Counted from the first letter of the stretch, positions 1 to 11,845 are shown. The stretch: 64,000 bases of DNA from Paraphysoderma sedebokerense (GCA_025602915.1 JAHLJZ010000056.1:62001-126000); one strand, 5' to 3'. A program made the numbers and translations. The notes: generated by a model not told the origin, from the letters alone.

Positions 1-1257
1 GCTGTTGCAGAAGCAGAGGGTGACTTCGGGGATGTTATAGTAGAAGTGGATCTGGAGGGTCTCGAAGATGATGTAGACGACGAGAGTTTAGAATTTGATG
101 TCCTGGTCGTGGAAGAAGGGTAGGATCTTGACAATGTAGTGTTGGACGAGGACTTGGACATACGGCCACCAGTCGATTTTCGACGAGATAAGGCATCGTA
201 GTGACCTCCCGGAAAGTGTGTATCTTTTCATCATACGTACAACAAATGTAAGAAGCCTCGTCGTCAAATAACACCAGGTAAATATCGGTAACAAACCATG
301 ATATTTTTTCATCCATTGCATAAATTCGATGTTGTCTTGGAACTTGCATTTTAGTAAACGTTGCACTACAGTGGCAGAGTCAGTGATAAGTTCATTACGC
401 AGGAAGTTACTTGATGCGTTTTGGTTTCTTAAAGGACAAGCAAACAAACCTGGGATAACTTTATCAATTCGATGATTATTGAAAGCCAACTGTAAAACTT
501 TGTAATTGGCAACGTATTCGTATTCGTGTTTAGCATCAAATTTCACTTTTTGCATTGCAACATCACCTATCGCAGATACAGATAATCGGGTGAGTACAAT
601 ATTGAAATCGAGCAAAAATATAAGCAGTGCCTACCGTAAATTGAATCGATTATTTGGCAATAGCTAAGCACAACGGACAAAATAGAAAACAGATGAAGAG
701 ATTTAGCTTCCAAATTTGAATGGTATCAAAATGGCTGAATTCCGTCATTCTAGTATCTTTTCCACCACTGCTCTCTCTCCCCAGTAACCTCACAGCTCAC
801 TAAAGTTAGAGCGTTCAAATAAAAACCGTGAAACGTACGCGGCGCCTAAAGTAACAAAAACAAAAGTTGATACAGATTTGAACAGAAACCAAGCAAAAGG
901 AACCATATTTATTGAGTTAATCAGGGCATTAGATACAACATAATAAATAAACCGCTGACGAAAACGTAGAAAGAGTTACGGACCAGTCCCCAATTGTTCA
1001 ATTTTTGTATAATTCAACTGCAGCAGGTTATTCAGCCAAGCTAATAATTCGACTCTTGATTCGGCCTTTTCAGATTTATTTAATGTTAAGATTTGTGTTT
1101 ATCGTTCGATATGGAGGTGATTAGAGCAGGCAAAACGAACAAAGTAATTGCAATGGATAAGGAGGTGATAATAGGGCAAAAGGCGTTGTAAGCTGGAAGA
1201 CCGTAACACTTCAAGAAGAGCAAGACGGGCAACACAAAGACCAAAGACCCATACCAT
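1..1257 (-). CDS. EB1: EB1/Bim1/Mal3 microtubule plus-end binding protein (3' end outside window)
   Basis: Member of the end-binding (EB1) family, which tracks growing microtubule plus ends through an N-terminal calponin-homology (CH) domain. The model is complement(<1..223, 297..365, 450..566, 635..663, 980..1065, 1255..1257), and all junctions join in phase. The CH domain reads in order: [20 protein letters not shown], then [19 protein letters not shown], then [13 protein letters not shown], then [19 protein letters not shown], then [12 protein letters not shown]. All are close to EB1 consensus. After the CH domain a Ser/Thr/Lys-rich linker begins and runs off the window, so the EB1 coiled coil and tail are not visible. 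The first coding exon is only the ATG, immediately followed by a GTATGG donor; no other in-frame ATG precedes the CH domain. Intron 2 (664-979) is unusually long for this window. The family assignment is firm; the exact first exon is an inference. Confidence 0.9.
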
Positions 1258-1580
1258 TGATAATATAAAACTTCAAACTAAACTTTAGTAGCAAACGAGC
1301 AGAGTTTTCAGTTGCGGAATGGGCGTTGCGGTTTGAATTGCGAGTAGTGGAACGCCCATTGTGTTGGCCTAGCAGCGAGTTCTTGGTTCCACCTTCATCA
1401 TTTTATTGTCACGCTAAGTTATATACAAATTACACAAAATATGGACATCTTCATTAACTGTCAGTACAAGAAAATTAAGCTAAATACAAGAACACAATGG
1501 CTAGGTTACAAATATTACAATTTTGTCCTGATTTTCTTTTTCTTTCTGCCATCTTTGTCGGTGTTTCGGTCGCCAGATAG
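1258..1580. other. Intergenic: EB1 promoter and HSP104 3' flank
   Basis: Space between the EB1 start and the HSP104 stop, both on the minus strand. It must hold the EB1 promoter and the HSP104 3' untranslated region. The open frame on the plus strand here is antisense to the HSP104 end and has no protein-like character. No clear TATA box or repeat was seen. Confidence 0.5.
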
Positions 1581-4500
1581 TCAATCCATATCCAATTCCA
1601 TCGTGACATCACCTTCTTTCTTGGTACATTCATATATTAATCCTTTACCCGACTCGTAGTCAATTCTGACAGACATATGCTCTGAGAGTGTATTCGCAAT
1701 GATCAATTTCGAGAGTTCGGTGACAATCTCTTTCTCCAAGTATCGTCGAATTGGTCGAGCACCGTAGAGAACATCGTAGGATTGACTGAGGATGTAATCA
1801 ATTGCGGGAATTGTAACAGTTAGAGCAATTTGTTTAGCTTCTAATCGACGAGAGATTCGTTTGAGTAGAATGTTGACGATTGAGCGAAGATCTATTCGGG
1901 TCGATAGAAAGTATTAATAAACTGCTTTGAGAAAGTACCACTTGAATAGAAAATATTGAACAAAACGTACCGTTTGTAGTAAGAGGTCTGAAGATAACAA
2001 TTTCGTCCAATCGATTCAAGAACTCAGGCCTGAAAGTTGCCCGCACTTCAGTCATAACTTTGTTCCTCACTTCGTCTGTAACTTCGCCACTACCCTTGCC
2101 GGCTTCCGCTTCTTCAGCAGCTTCTTGCAAATGACGATAACCAACATTTGATGTCAGAATAATGACGGTGTTTGAGAAGTCGACAGTTCTGCCTTTACCG
2201 TCTGTGAGACGGCCATCGTCAAGGACCTGAAGCAAGATATTGAGAACTTGAGGGTGTGCTTTCTCGACTTCGTCGAAAAGAACGACGTTGTAAGGTCTTC
2301 GTCTGATCGCTTCCGATAGCTGACCCCCTTCTTCGTAACTAGAGTAATAATGTTTAGCAAAATTAGTACTTTGTGGCAATTTTACTAGACTAATGATATA
2401 GACTTACCCAACGTAACCAGGTGGCGATCCGATAAGGCGGGCGACAGAATGGGCTTCCATATATTCTGAGCCGTCTATTCTAACGATGTGTTTTTCGTCG
2501 TCAAACAATTCTTCAGCAAGAGCCTTAGACAATTCGGTTTTGCCTGTTCCTGTGGGACCCAAGAACAAAAAGGCTCCTATCGGCTGACCCTCACGACCAA
2601 GTCCACTTCGATTTCTCAAGACTGCTCTAGCGACAGCTTCCACAGCTTCGTCTTGGCCGACCAATCGTTCATGCAACTTATCGGCAAGACCCAATAAGCG
2701 GTCCACTTGAGATTTCGACAATTTGGAAACCGGGATGCCAGTCCATCGTGACACAACTTCGTTAATTTGCTCGGCTGAATGAAGAGAATGGGTGAAAAGT
2801 TAGTAAAAGCAATTAGATATCACATAATATCCACGAAGTACAGATTATAACATACCGGTAACAAGTTCAGTGAGGATACCGTTACCGCCAGTTGTAGCAG
2901 CCTCATCCAGGCGTTTCTTCCTTTCAGCTTCTAATTCCTGAATCTTTCGTTGAACTTCGGGGATGGCATAGTACTGCAAATCTGCTGCAAGTGCCAAGTC
3001 TACATAATTCATATTAGACGTTATTATACGGAACAAATACAAGCAAGTTCGAGCAAATGTATAAAGTTAGAATTTACATACCATATTTTCTCTCTGCTTC
3101 AGCCACTTTCACTTTTAGATCTTCGAGTTTTTTGTTCAAAGTTCTTAGTTCGTCCAATCTAGCCTTTTCTTCTTGATATCTTGCAATCAATGGTTTCAAC
3201 TGTTCTTTCAATCGACTCATTTCTTCTTCAACCTTCTGCAATCGGCTTTTACTGACGGCGTCCTTTTCTTTGCTTAATGCCGTTGCTTCAATTTCAAGAG
3301 ACATGATACGTCGTTCAAGGGTATCGATAACTTCGGGCTGAGAGTCCAACTGAACTCGAGTTGATGCACAGGCTTCGTCGAGTAAGTCGATGGCTTTGTC
3401 TGGTAAGAATCGGTTGGTAATATATCTGTGGGATAGCTGGGCAGCTGCAACAATTGCGCTATCGAGAATGCGAACACCATGATGTGTCTCGTATCGTTCC
3501 TTTAAACCACGCAAAATTGTGATCGCATCTGAATGAAAATGCTAGTTAGACCCATATCAACAAACCCTAACGAGTGAATTTGAACAGAACGTACCAGTGA
3601 CAGTGGGTTGATCGACATAAACCTGTTGAAATCGCCTCTCAAAGGCTGGATCCTTCTCGACATATTTTTTGTATTCATCGAGGGTCGTAGCGCCGATACA
3701 TCTCAATTCACCTCTAGCCAACATAGGTTTCAATAGATTACCGGCATCCATGGCACCTTCGGATTTACCGGCACCAATAACTGTGTGGATTTCGTCGATG
3801 AATAAAATGATTTTGCCTTCAGCTTCTTTGACTTCCTTGAGGACGGCTTTTAGTCGTTCTTCGAATTCCCCCTAAAACAACAATGCTCGTTATTAATTTG
3901 GAAGCGAGAAAAGATTCGAAAGAGTAAGAAAATAACATACCCTGTATTTTGCACCAGCTATTAAAGCACCCATATCAAGTGAGAATAGTCGACATTGTAG
4001 ATTAGCCGGTACATCTTTACGAACGATACGTTGAGCAAGACCTTCAACCTAGTGTAGGGAATTTGAGAAATAAGATAGATGTTAGAACAAGCACGTTTGA
4101 TAGGGTTCTGTTTGTAATTAATGGATACTTACGATGGCAGTTTTCCCCACACCGGGTTCTCCTATCAACACTGGATTGTTTTTGGTACGTCGGGATAGAA
4201 TTCTGATAACTCGTCGAATTTCTTCATCCCTCCCCAACACAGGATCTAATTTCCCAGATTCTGCCAACTGTATCAAGTCAATAGCGTATTTACCCAATGC
4301 ATCAAAAGTTTCGTCTCCACTTTTTCCTTCGATCCTTCTGTTTCCTCTTATCTTCTCAATCGTCATATCCATACTTTTTTTGTTAACCCCACATTCTGCC
4401 CACGCTTTCATGATATCATTTTGATCCAAGAGTGCCAAAACGAGGTGATCGATAGCCAAGTGACTGTCCTTTTGCTTCTTCTGGCACTCCTGCGCATCTC

Positions 4501-4864
4501 GTAATAGTTTTAGAGCAGATTGATGGAGTCCGATATCGACTGGAGCGGGCTCTTGCGAGGGTAATCGCACAAGCATTCGTTTTACATTTCGTTCAGCTAT
4601 TATTGGGTCACCACCGGATTTTGTGATGACAGATTTCAGATATCCTTCGGGATCATCAAGCAGAGCACTGGCAATGTGAGCAGGGTATAGTTGAATATGG
4701 CTGTACTCTCTTGCCAATTCTTGTGCGGCCAACAGAATTTTGTTTGTCTAGCAGAAGAAAAGACCGTCAGTCTGCATGCTAACTTCAAACCATAGACAAC
4801 AGAATGCTCTGGGATGAATGAACAAACGTACCTTGTCTGTAAAGTTGTCTGGATTCAATGACAT
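1581..4864 (-). CDS. HSP104: Hsp104/ClpB-type AAA+ disaggregase
   Basis: Hexameric ATP-driven disaggregase that works with Hsp70/Hsp40 to pull proteins out of aggregates. Nine exons: complement(1581..1891, 1971..2338, 2408..2774, 2856..2999, 3082..3528, 3595..3871, 3941..4048, 4133..4747, 4832..4864), giving 889 residues, the usual family length. The start [11 protein letters not shown] matches Clp N-termini. Visible in order: Clp N domain (1-150), Walker A1 GEPGVGKT (about 207-214), Walker B1 IILFIDE (273-279), the coiled-coil middle domain (about 400-520), Walker A2 GPTGTGKT (613-620), Walker B2 VVLFDE (682-687) and the C-terminal small domain. There is no mitochondrial leader, so the cytosolic/nuclear form is likely. 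The tail ends in acidic MELDMD, reminiscent of the acidic tails of cytosolic Hsp104. It is intact with both ATPase sites canonical. The promoter holds a heat-shock-element-like site. Confidence 0.96.
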
Positions 4865-5016
4865 GACTGAAACTTCGGTACTGACGAATTGACGGTGTTG
4901 ATTGTGCTATTCAAAGGGTTTTCTGCAAATAGTATTGTGGGAATGTATCAGTGATATGGTGCGAGTGTGTGATATAAGTTTACAATATTAAAGGCCCTTG
5001 GTCGTCGGCCGGCCCT

Positions 5017-5024
5017 TATATAAA
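5017..5024 (-). promoter_or_regulatory. TATA box of HSP104
   Basis: TTATATAA about 150 bp upstream of the HSP104 ATG. It reads the same on both strands, but the gene to its left on the minus strand is the only close candidate. The heat-shock-element-like site lies just upstream of it, as expected for a stress promoter. Confidence 0.6.
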
Positions 5025-5062
5025 ATGTCGCGCGGAGTTTGCTCAAATTTGCTACACGATGC

Positions 5063-5078
5063 GCGAACTTTCTTCCAG
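5063..5078 (-). promoter_or_regulatory. Heat-shock-element-like site upstream of HSP104
   Basis: On the minus strand this reads TGGAAGAAAGTTCGCG. It contains the inverted pair aGAAagTTCg, a match to the nGAAnnTTCn core bound by Hsf1, with another GAA immediately upstream. It sits about 40 bp upstream of the TATA box. A site of this kind is expected for HSP104; binding is inferred from sequence only. Confidence 0.5.
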
Positions 5079-5090
5079 ATGATGTAATGA

Positions 5091-5101
5091 TGACTCACGT
5101 G
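5091..5101. promoter_or_regulatory. Overlapping bZIP (TGACTCA) and E-box (CACGTG) sites
   Basis: The string TGACTCACGTG fuses a perfect AP-1/Gcn4/Pap1-type heptamer with a perfect CACGTG E-box. It lies upstream of the HSP104 TATA box and heat-shock-element-like site. Both are established fungal transcription-factor sites; use in this organism is inference. Confidence 0.35.
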
Positions 5102-5229
5102 CCTTTTGCCTATTGTCCTCCTTCCTGGTCGACTGAGCCGACTGGGCACCAACCATCACTCCCAATCCATCATTATTGTATTCGCACGAATATAAACCAC
5201 TATTCATTATGTATACATCTGATGCAGTA

Positions 5230-5539
5230 TTCTACAATGTTTGCATGAATTAGTTTGCTAAGTGGCATAGGTCTGCAAAAGTCAATAGCCGGCAGAGCGA
5301 CATGCAGGATTTGCTGGTTGTCTTTGACCTTCTGAATTACATGCATATTCAAAGGGAAAGACAAGATGTTCATAATTTTATCAAAAGAGTTTCCTTGAGA
5401 AAAAGGTCGATGCGTGCGTATTTGGTAATTTCGCAGCCAGAGGCACTATTTTCGGTGAGCTTTAGTTTTTACTTGATTAATAAATCGTACTCTACCGTAA
5501 AATTTTATATTATATATATTGGGTACTCCTAGTCTTAAC
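5230..5539. other. Intergenic, no supported gene
   Basis: Stretch between the HSP104 promoter and the tRNA. Short open frames only, with no conserved motif, splice structure or repeat that I could recognise. Confidence 0.4.
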
Positions 5540-5613
5540 GTTTTCGTGGTGTAGTCGGTTATCACGTCTGTCTAACACACAGACGGTCTCCAGTTCGAAT
5601 CTGGACGAAAACA
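5540..5613 (+). tRNA. trnV-AAC: tRNA-Val (anticodon AAC)
   Basis: A complete cloverleaf can be drawn. The acceptor stem GTTTTCG pairs with CGAAAAC. The D arm is present; the anticodon stem TCTGT/ACAGA closes the loop CTAACAC with anticodon AAC; the T arm is TCCAG-TTCGAAT-CTGGA, which includes the B box. The discriminator is A, and a run of seven T follows directly, a normal RNA polymerase III terminator. There is no intron and no encoded CCA, as usual for a nuclear eukaryotic tRNA gene. Confidence 0.95.
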
Positions 5614-5620
5614 TTTTTTT
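5614..5620 (+). terminator. Pol III T-run terminator of tRNA-Val
   Basis: Seven consecutive T immediately after the tRNA discriminator base. Confidence 0.8.
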
Positions 5621-6173
5621 GGGTTATGTCACAAGTATAGGTGTTAAATGATTCCATCGATTTTGTGATCCCAAATGTAGTGGACTCGAAAAGTAGTTTT
5701 ACGGCGATTGGTATTTTCCACCCCTCCTGAACTATGTCGGGATTGATACAATGATATTTTGAAAACGGCCCCATAAGCAGACTTGATTTTACTACCTGTG
5801 CAGTAGAGTATTAAAGTGACGCTGGCGACTTTTGCCGCTTCTTTTCCCGTCTTTGAACATCTCAAAGTTCAGAATCTGTGCAGTCATGACGAACGTTACG
5901 TGAGTTCTCATCATCAGCAATCGAAACCACCAAAGGCACCATACTTGCCCAATCCCTGATTGACAGAAACCAAGTTGAAAGTTTGAAACCAATTTGTTTC
6001 ACGGGGAGCCTTTGTTCGCGTTCTGAAATAATTAAAAAGAGCATAAACAGATTTGAAATCAGTTTTAACCCTCTAAGGGCTCATTGTTGCTTGCAAAACC
6101 AGAAATTTAACTCGCTCCGTCTTAAAAAGTGCAACCTTCCCCTCGTGCCACTACACCAAAATTTTTTGAAGAA

Positions 6174-7359
6174 ATGATGATCAACTTTCATTTTTGTCTG
6201 ATACTGGCATTCGCATATCTGGCCAATTCTACTCCGGTAACTTCAAAGAAACGTTTCACCTGGTGCGGTGCCGGAGGTCTGCTTTTTACATTCCTTTTTC
6301 TTGCTGCGACACAAAAGAATTCCTAACATCTCACAATATCGCAATCAATGAATAGATGGTTCGACTTCCCCGCCAGAGTTTTGTCTATCTCCACCCTCGC
6401 TTTCAAAAGAGATTGAAGGCCGACCACACACTTTGTTGGGATGGTATGTTGAAATTTGTACCTCCTTATTTTCTCCTCTACCTTTTCAGTTTGTATTGAT
6501 AGATATGGTCATGTTAGGAGCGGTCACAGCAATGAATTCCGACTTTCCCTAAAAATGTTGAAATCAAAGAAGACTTCGTCGGGACCGCTTGGGACTGGGG
6601 TATACATGTACGAAAAAATTTTTAGGCAATTCTTCTCTATGTTGCATTATCTGATTCAATACCATATCTGATATATCAACAGATACGAATCACTGGATAC
6701 CGTGAGAGGGTTGATGAAGGAAAGATGTAAGGCCATTTGATCATTTAACTCCATATTGAGGAACACAGCCAGTGTCTAATTTGTCTCTTCATTTTGTTTG
6801 CCAATGTAGATAGATCCCCAGAGATCTGTGCTACGTATCTTCCGACTTCCGCTTTTAAATATTTATATAAAGTTATTTTCCCCCGGGAATACAGTGTCCA
6901 CGACGAAAAATATGGAGTCACGGACAACTACGAAATTCCAAAAGAAATGCAAATTTATCTCGGGTTGTTAATAGATTCTGGAGTGACGCCGAAAGAAATT
7001 GGCACCGACACTGAGAATATTATTGCTCTCACCTCATTGGAAGCTGTCCTAAACAACGACGATGACGATGAGATCAGGTACTAAACTCTAATTTGATTGT
7101 CTTCTAGTTTGACAGCTAACCCTAAGTTTGTTTCATTTCATACAGAAATAGGTTACAAATGAAAATTCCTTTAAAGTTCAAATACTTACTTCGATTCCAA
7201 TGCGTGAGTATAGAAGATTCTTATCAGTGGCAAGAATTTCCGACTTGGAATGAACGAAGTCAAGATCCGAAGACAACACCATTCTCTAATGAATGGGTGT
7301 TCTATAATAAGAACCCACCTCAGATGTTTTTCGTTGATCGCAAAGGAAAGGTGTCATAG
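6174..7359 (+). CDS. Secreted paralogue family member A (possibly ADP-ribosyltransferase-like)
   Basis: Six exons: 6174..6276, 6356..6443, 6518..6607, 6683..6726, 6810..7077, 7146..7359, giving 268 residues with every junction in phase. An N-terminal signal peptide (MMINFHFCLILAFAYLANST) is followed by a short Cys-containing linker. The core then reads LLGWSGHSNEFR...GPLGTGVYIYESLDTVRGLM. A second half starts SPEICATYLPTSAFKYLY, and a C-terminal module runs CVSIEDSYQWQEFPTW...WVFYNKNP. The same architecture and intron phases recur in the genes at 8264, 12594 and 14632. The pattern F/L-x-G-W-S-G followed by G-x-G-V-Y-I-Y and a helix containing an aligned A/V resembles the ADP-ribosyltransferase fold, but this rests on eye alone. 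It is an intact reading frame of otherwise unknown function, likely an extracellular protein. Start chosen at the first ATG of the signal peptide; 6177 is equally possible. Confidence 0.8.
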
Positions 7360-8263
7360 AAGTTGAATGAACCGGAATTTTAAACTTTTCCAATGAGAAT
7401 GGGAATTGCTAGAGAGAATAATAAATTAATAAATGTATACATGTACTTATGAGTTGCCAGGATTCAACACTGTCCCTAGATAGTCTTAAATACTTAGCCC
7501 TCTCTTCCTAACATCTCTCTGCGCTACAGATTCGGATAAATCTCCGAGATTTTTGACAACATGATACTACACACAAATCACATTTGACACTCAAAATTAA
7601 GAAATTAATTCAAATAACCCAGTCATACTCATCTACAAGAGAAAGCTGATATCATATCAAATATAATATATAAAAAGTTTGCATGAAACATCCTATTGAG
7701 ATAAAATCTAAACAAACAGCGGCGGAATAAATGTTCCCTTAGTTCCTGTAATATTGAAATAATTTTGTAAAGCAACACCAGTTTTACAAGAACTCTACGG
7801 CCGAGTAAATCAGAGAAACTTATGAAGTCCATATCCTTTTTTATATATTAAAGGCCATTTGATTTTATTTGGGATGCAATCCTTCTTTGGTTCTAGATAA
7901 AATTTATCCGTCATAAACATTATCTTGTTATAAATCATAACATCCATCAATGCATTTTTTTCTGGACAGGGGTTCCTAATGTGATCAAAGTCAAAACCTG
8001 ATTGTTCAACCGGTGCGAATACCACCGTGCCCGCGCATACCCGTCTCAAATCAAGATTAACCGAGACCGAAGGGATTCGAAGTGATACGAAACGGTAAGC
8101 AACAAAACTAACCCCTTCTTCAGTTGTGATCTGAATTGAGAAAGCTGAAGAGTCAATAACCTATAAATTAACGTCCCGTCACTTGGGATTTCCTCCAGAT
8201 TTCTTGAACTTCTGGTTTCTGAACTGTATATCTACGGCATCCAACCCACCAAATTATCTTAAA
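7360..8263. other. Intergenic between paralogues A and B, with an orphan minus-strand frame
   Basis: Holds the 3' flank of gene A (including an ATAATAAATTAATAAATG stretch near 7418 that could serve polyadenylation) and the promoter of gene B. A minus-strand open frame at 7810-8049 (79 codons, with Asp/Pro/Lys-rich segments such as HIRNPCPEKNALMDVMIYNK) looks protein-like, but I found no supporting splice partner or family. The 8025-8180 part resembles the region upstream of gene C (12365-12530). Confidence 0.35.
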
Positions 8264-9451
8264 ATGACTGCTTTATATGCGGGCCTTTGTGTTTTGTTCG
8301 CGCTTGTATACTTGAGCAAGTCGAATCCTGTGAACCCAGATAAGCAATCTCCACTATGCGGACCTGGAGGTTTGGTTTCTCATTGAAACGCCGAAATCTA
8401 CTAGATCCATTATTTAATGCTTCTTACATGACACAAATTTCGAAAACGAAATAGATGATTCAAGTTGTTCTGCACACCCACCCTTGACAAGAGAAATCAA
8501 AGGTCATCAATACACGTTCTTGGGGTGGTATGTTTCGCGTTCTTGGTTATTTCCTCGACTAGTATCACTAATTTTGTCAATGACTGAATTATAATAGGAG
8601 TGGTTACGGCGCTGAATTTCGTGCTAGCCGCTTATTGTTGATGTCTAAAAGAAAGTCAATTGGGGTACAAGGGCGTGCAGTCTACATGTATGGAAGTCTA
8701 ATGTCGGACAGTTTGTGCTAAAACTTCTTGCAAACTGACCATTATTTCTTGAATATGTCAGATACGAAAAACTGGGTACAGCGAGAGAATTAATGAAGAA
8801 AGAATGTATGATGATTATGCAATCATTACTTCCTGTGTGTGACACGAGTAGTCGACCATTAACATCACCTTTGGATAATTGTTTTCAATGTAGATAAATC
8901 ACCCCGAATATGTGCCACTTATACCCCAACTGAGTCGTTTAAGTCGGCAGCTAAAATTTTCTACCCCCGACGTTATCAGTTACACTACGAACGCGATGAC
9001 GTTACCCATACGTATGTCATACAAGACGCACTAGATCTGGGGCAATACAAACGACTTCTAGTACAGACATCATTAGCAACTCGCCCGAGGAGCCCCTATG
9101 ATGCAGACATTAGTATTACTGCGGTGGATGATGACCAAAGTGATGACGAAGGGATTGATTCAGGGTAAGCTGAATGTTACTTATTATTCATCCACAGTCG
9201 CTGCTTCAGACATTAACTCTCTGTTGACACCTTCGAGCAGAAAAAGGTTACAAATGGTAGTCCCTCCATGGGATTCCCTTAAATATGAATGCGTGAGCAT
9301 AGAGGATTCTTACCAATGGCGGGATCCGGCCACTTGGAAGGAGCGAAGCGAAGATACGTCTGCAAATGATTGGAAAATTTATAATAAGAATCCTCAAAAG
9401 ATATTTTATTATCCACTCAATATGATACCTCAGCTACAACCGGTTGATTGA
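8264..9451 (+). CDS. Secreted paralogue family member B (possibly ADP-ribosyltransferase-like)
   Basis: Six exons: 8264..8369, 8455..8527, 8598..8687, 8762..8805, 8894..9164, 9241..9451, giving 264 residues in phase throughout. The signal peptide is MTALYAGLCVLFALVYLSKS. The core YTFLGWSGYGAEFRASRL is followed by a diverged second motif (GVQGRAVYIYEKLGTARELM), then SPRICATYTPTESF and the C-terminal module CVSIEDSYQWRDPATW...WKIYNKNP. The 44-nt fourth exon is the same length in all four paralogues. The segment before the last intron is acidic (ITAVDDDQSDDEGID) and its length differs from A and C. It is closest to gene C in its upstream sequence. Role unknown; presumed secreted. A functional divergence from A, C and D is possible because its glycine-rich second motif differs. 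Confidence 0.8.
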
Positions 9452-10829
9452 GAGCAATATTATAAGTATTATTAAGTATTCGGGGATACAAAGTAGATTT
9501 ATATTATATTTATGTCATTCAATATTGGGGTTATAAATATCATTAATGACACAAAAATTGAATATAACTTGATTCTAAATTATTTTATTTTATCTCGCAT
9601 AGACGCAGAAAAAGAAGCAATCTGCACTGTTTTGTGAGTTTACGAACACTTCAATATTTCTATTCTCGGCGTGTATATCATCAGGTGCAATTGTCTTGGT
9701 CGCAGCTGTGCATGTTAGAGCGCGACGTAATGCTCACAATTACCAACCAGTGCGACAGGTAAATTATATCGAGTTATAATGGAATCTAAAACATCAAAGA
9801 TAACAACAAAGAATGAATATTTTATTACATGTACATGAGGCAGTTGAAGAAATTTGTAAGTTTATGAACGAAGTCCTGAATTTTGGAGTGCTCTTCTTTC
9901 GTGTACGATTATTTTGTGACACTATCGAAGACAACCTCACAATGCACTGTCAAGCATTACTCATTCCTCATAATATGTAATTTTGATTGGGCGAAATCTG
10001 AACGACTGTTTGGGAGAAGACGTATTCTAATTCCATGTACTTTCTTATCATCGTGTATTTGTTCAATACGTCTAACCCAGCTACAGTCGCTTTGAAAAAG
10101 ATAGTCATATGAGGTGGCTCAGATGGAAATCTGTATCATCAGTGATGAGTATATCGAGGGATACGAGTTTGGCAAATTATTTTGATCAAATTTACTTACA
10201 AATATGAAAGATATATAGCGGTTCATCGCCTATGTGCTTCATGGATTTTGGTCAACTGGCCAACCGACATCTCTCGAGTTTTGATGACAGAATCCGAAGA
10301 AGCATTAACCACATTTCGATTTTCCACTATCAATTACATCTACAGGTGAAGGATTGCTGAAATTGATGTGGTGCGTTCCGGCAGAATAGCTGATGCAGAA
10401 ACGTGATCGATAGCGTTGCGTCATCATGCATGGAAGAATTATGGATGTCGAGGAGTAACGTGACTGCGTTAATAATTTGGATAAACATATCTGCGGAAAA
10501 CCGTTTCTGTCTATTGAATCGATTTTCTAGAATGAATTGCTAAATATTTCAACTGATTAGCCATTGCGAACAATAGTGCAGTAGACAAAAATTTGATTGC
10601 GTTGCGAAATCACAATGTAATGAATGAGGAAGTACCTATTGTCCTTATTTTACTTACTGGTCATCAATTAGCAAAGAACCATACAAAATAATGCCGAATT
10701 TCCGAAAAAGTTGTGATTGTCATTAACATAATGCAAACTCGGAAATTCTAATATCAACGATTCGACATATAAAAGGGATGAATGTCCCACTGATTTTTAG
10801 TATAACAGCTACCTATAAAAGTTCTAAAT
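9452..10829. other. Long intergenic stretch with a possible orphan exon
   Basis: About 1.4 kb with no convincing gene. At 9602-9757 an open frame on the plus strand encodes a short basic stretch, a hydrophobic segment (SIFLFSACISSGAIVLVAAV) and then VRARRNAHNYQPVRQ before a GTAAAT donor-like site. This could be a leftover exon of a single-pass membrane protein, but no partner exon was found. The rest is AT-rich with only short frames. The TATA-like ACATATAAAAGG at about 10766 is probably the promoter of the gene at 10830. Confidence 0.3.
10765..10777 (+). promoter_or_regulatory. TATA-like box of the secreted protein gene at 10830
   Basis: GACATATAAAAGG about 60 bp upstream of the ATG, matching the TATAAA consensus and followed by a plausible short leader. 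Confidence 0.45.
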
Positions 10830-11845
10830 ATGTCTAAGTTCGCACTATGCATTTTATTGTTGGCAGTAGTTGTTGCTGTTTCCATGGCTTCACCTCTCAT
10901 CGTTGAAGGAGACGAGAACCAACATGTACTTTCTCGTCGGCAAAGTTCCCCGATGAAAGAAGATCCGGCTTTCAGACAGATTGTGAAACAAGCCTTAATC
11001 GATTTGGAAAATGGTAAACCGATCATATATCAGTTTTCAACTGTTAAAAAGCGTATTTACATTTCTGCCTAAATTTAGTGCCGAGTGACCCATTCGGTCG
11101 CGGGTTGCAGTCAATCGATCCTGCATTTAGCCGTGCGGCTGCGGCAGTCCTGGATGAAATACATCTGGTTGCAAAAGCTATGATCCCAAGAACTAATTTT
11201 CAAGTTGCTTTGGCAGCATACAGTTTACTTGACCATGCTAAATCTCTCGTCAACTCCTGCGCGGCCGGACAAGACCGTAACGTTCCAGATTGTAAATATT
11301 TAGCTTCCTCCATTTGTCATTCCGTGAAGAGATGTTCTAACGAATGCGAGATTCATATATAGGCCTTCTTCAATTTGCATCATTGGGAGTGGATATGGCA
11401 ACTAGATTTGTATGCGCATCCATTAGTTTAGAAAGTGAGCATCTGACTGTTCCGCGACAGCTTTTCTCGTTACATTCCGCTACGTCGTTGTGGGAAATTC
11501 TCTAACTGTAGTCTCTTAACTCTTTCACGCCTTTGTTCTTACTCAATAGCTGAGGTTTTGGCAGGGAAACTTCGTGTATCCGCTAATACGATGTGCAGTG
11601 CAGCGACGTTTTACTTGGCTAGTGTCATCAAATACGCAATGTTAGAACAAATCCCCCTTGAGACGCTTTTGGGTGGAAGATTCAAAAAACTATCTCTAGG
11701 TATCGTGTCTGGGAATTACGCGGAAGCCTACGAAGGGGTAAACACTTTAACGGCACCTTTTGTGAAACTGGTTAAGAAAGTGAATTCCATGGAACCAGTC
11801 ACGGAAGAAGATATCGAAGTTCTGGGAGTTGATCTCCCTAGGTGA
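10830..11845 (+). CDS. Secreted alpha-helical protein of unknown family
   Basis: Four exons: 10830..11013, 11079..11291, 11363..11434, 11550..11845, giving 254 residues in phase. The signal peptide is MSKFALCILLLAVVVAVSMA. It is followed by a short pro-region ending in LSRR, a dibasic Kex2-type site, so a processed secreted protein is likely. The mature part is rich in Ala, Val and Leu helices with cysteines at NSCAAG, DCLLQF, FVCAS and TMCSA. It ends VTEEDIEVLGVDLPR. I do not recognise the family, and it is unrelated to the four paralogues around it. The stop used here (TGA at 11843) overlaps an excellent GTGAGC donor in phase 2; splicing to 11916 would also give an immediate stop, and splicing to about 12079 would add only a few residues. 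The C-terminus is therefore uncertain by a few residues. Confidence 0.7.

Noticed and set aside
1441-1659. 72-codon plus-strand frame
   Set aside because: Antisense to the 3' end of HSP104, with no signal of its own.
5562-6044. Several overlapping minus-strand frames beside the tRNA
   Set aside because: Mutually overlapping, short, partly antisense to the tRNA, with no conserved motif.
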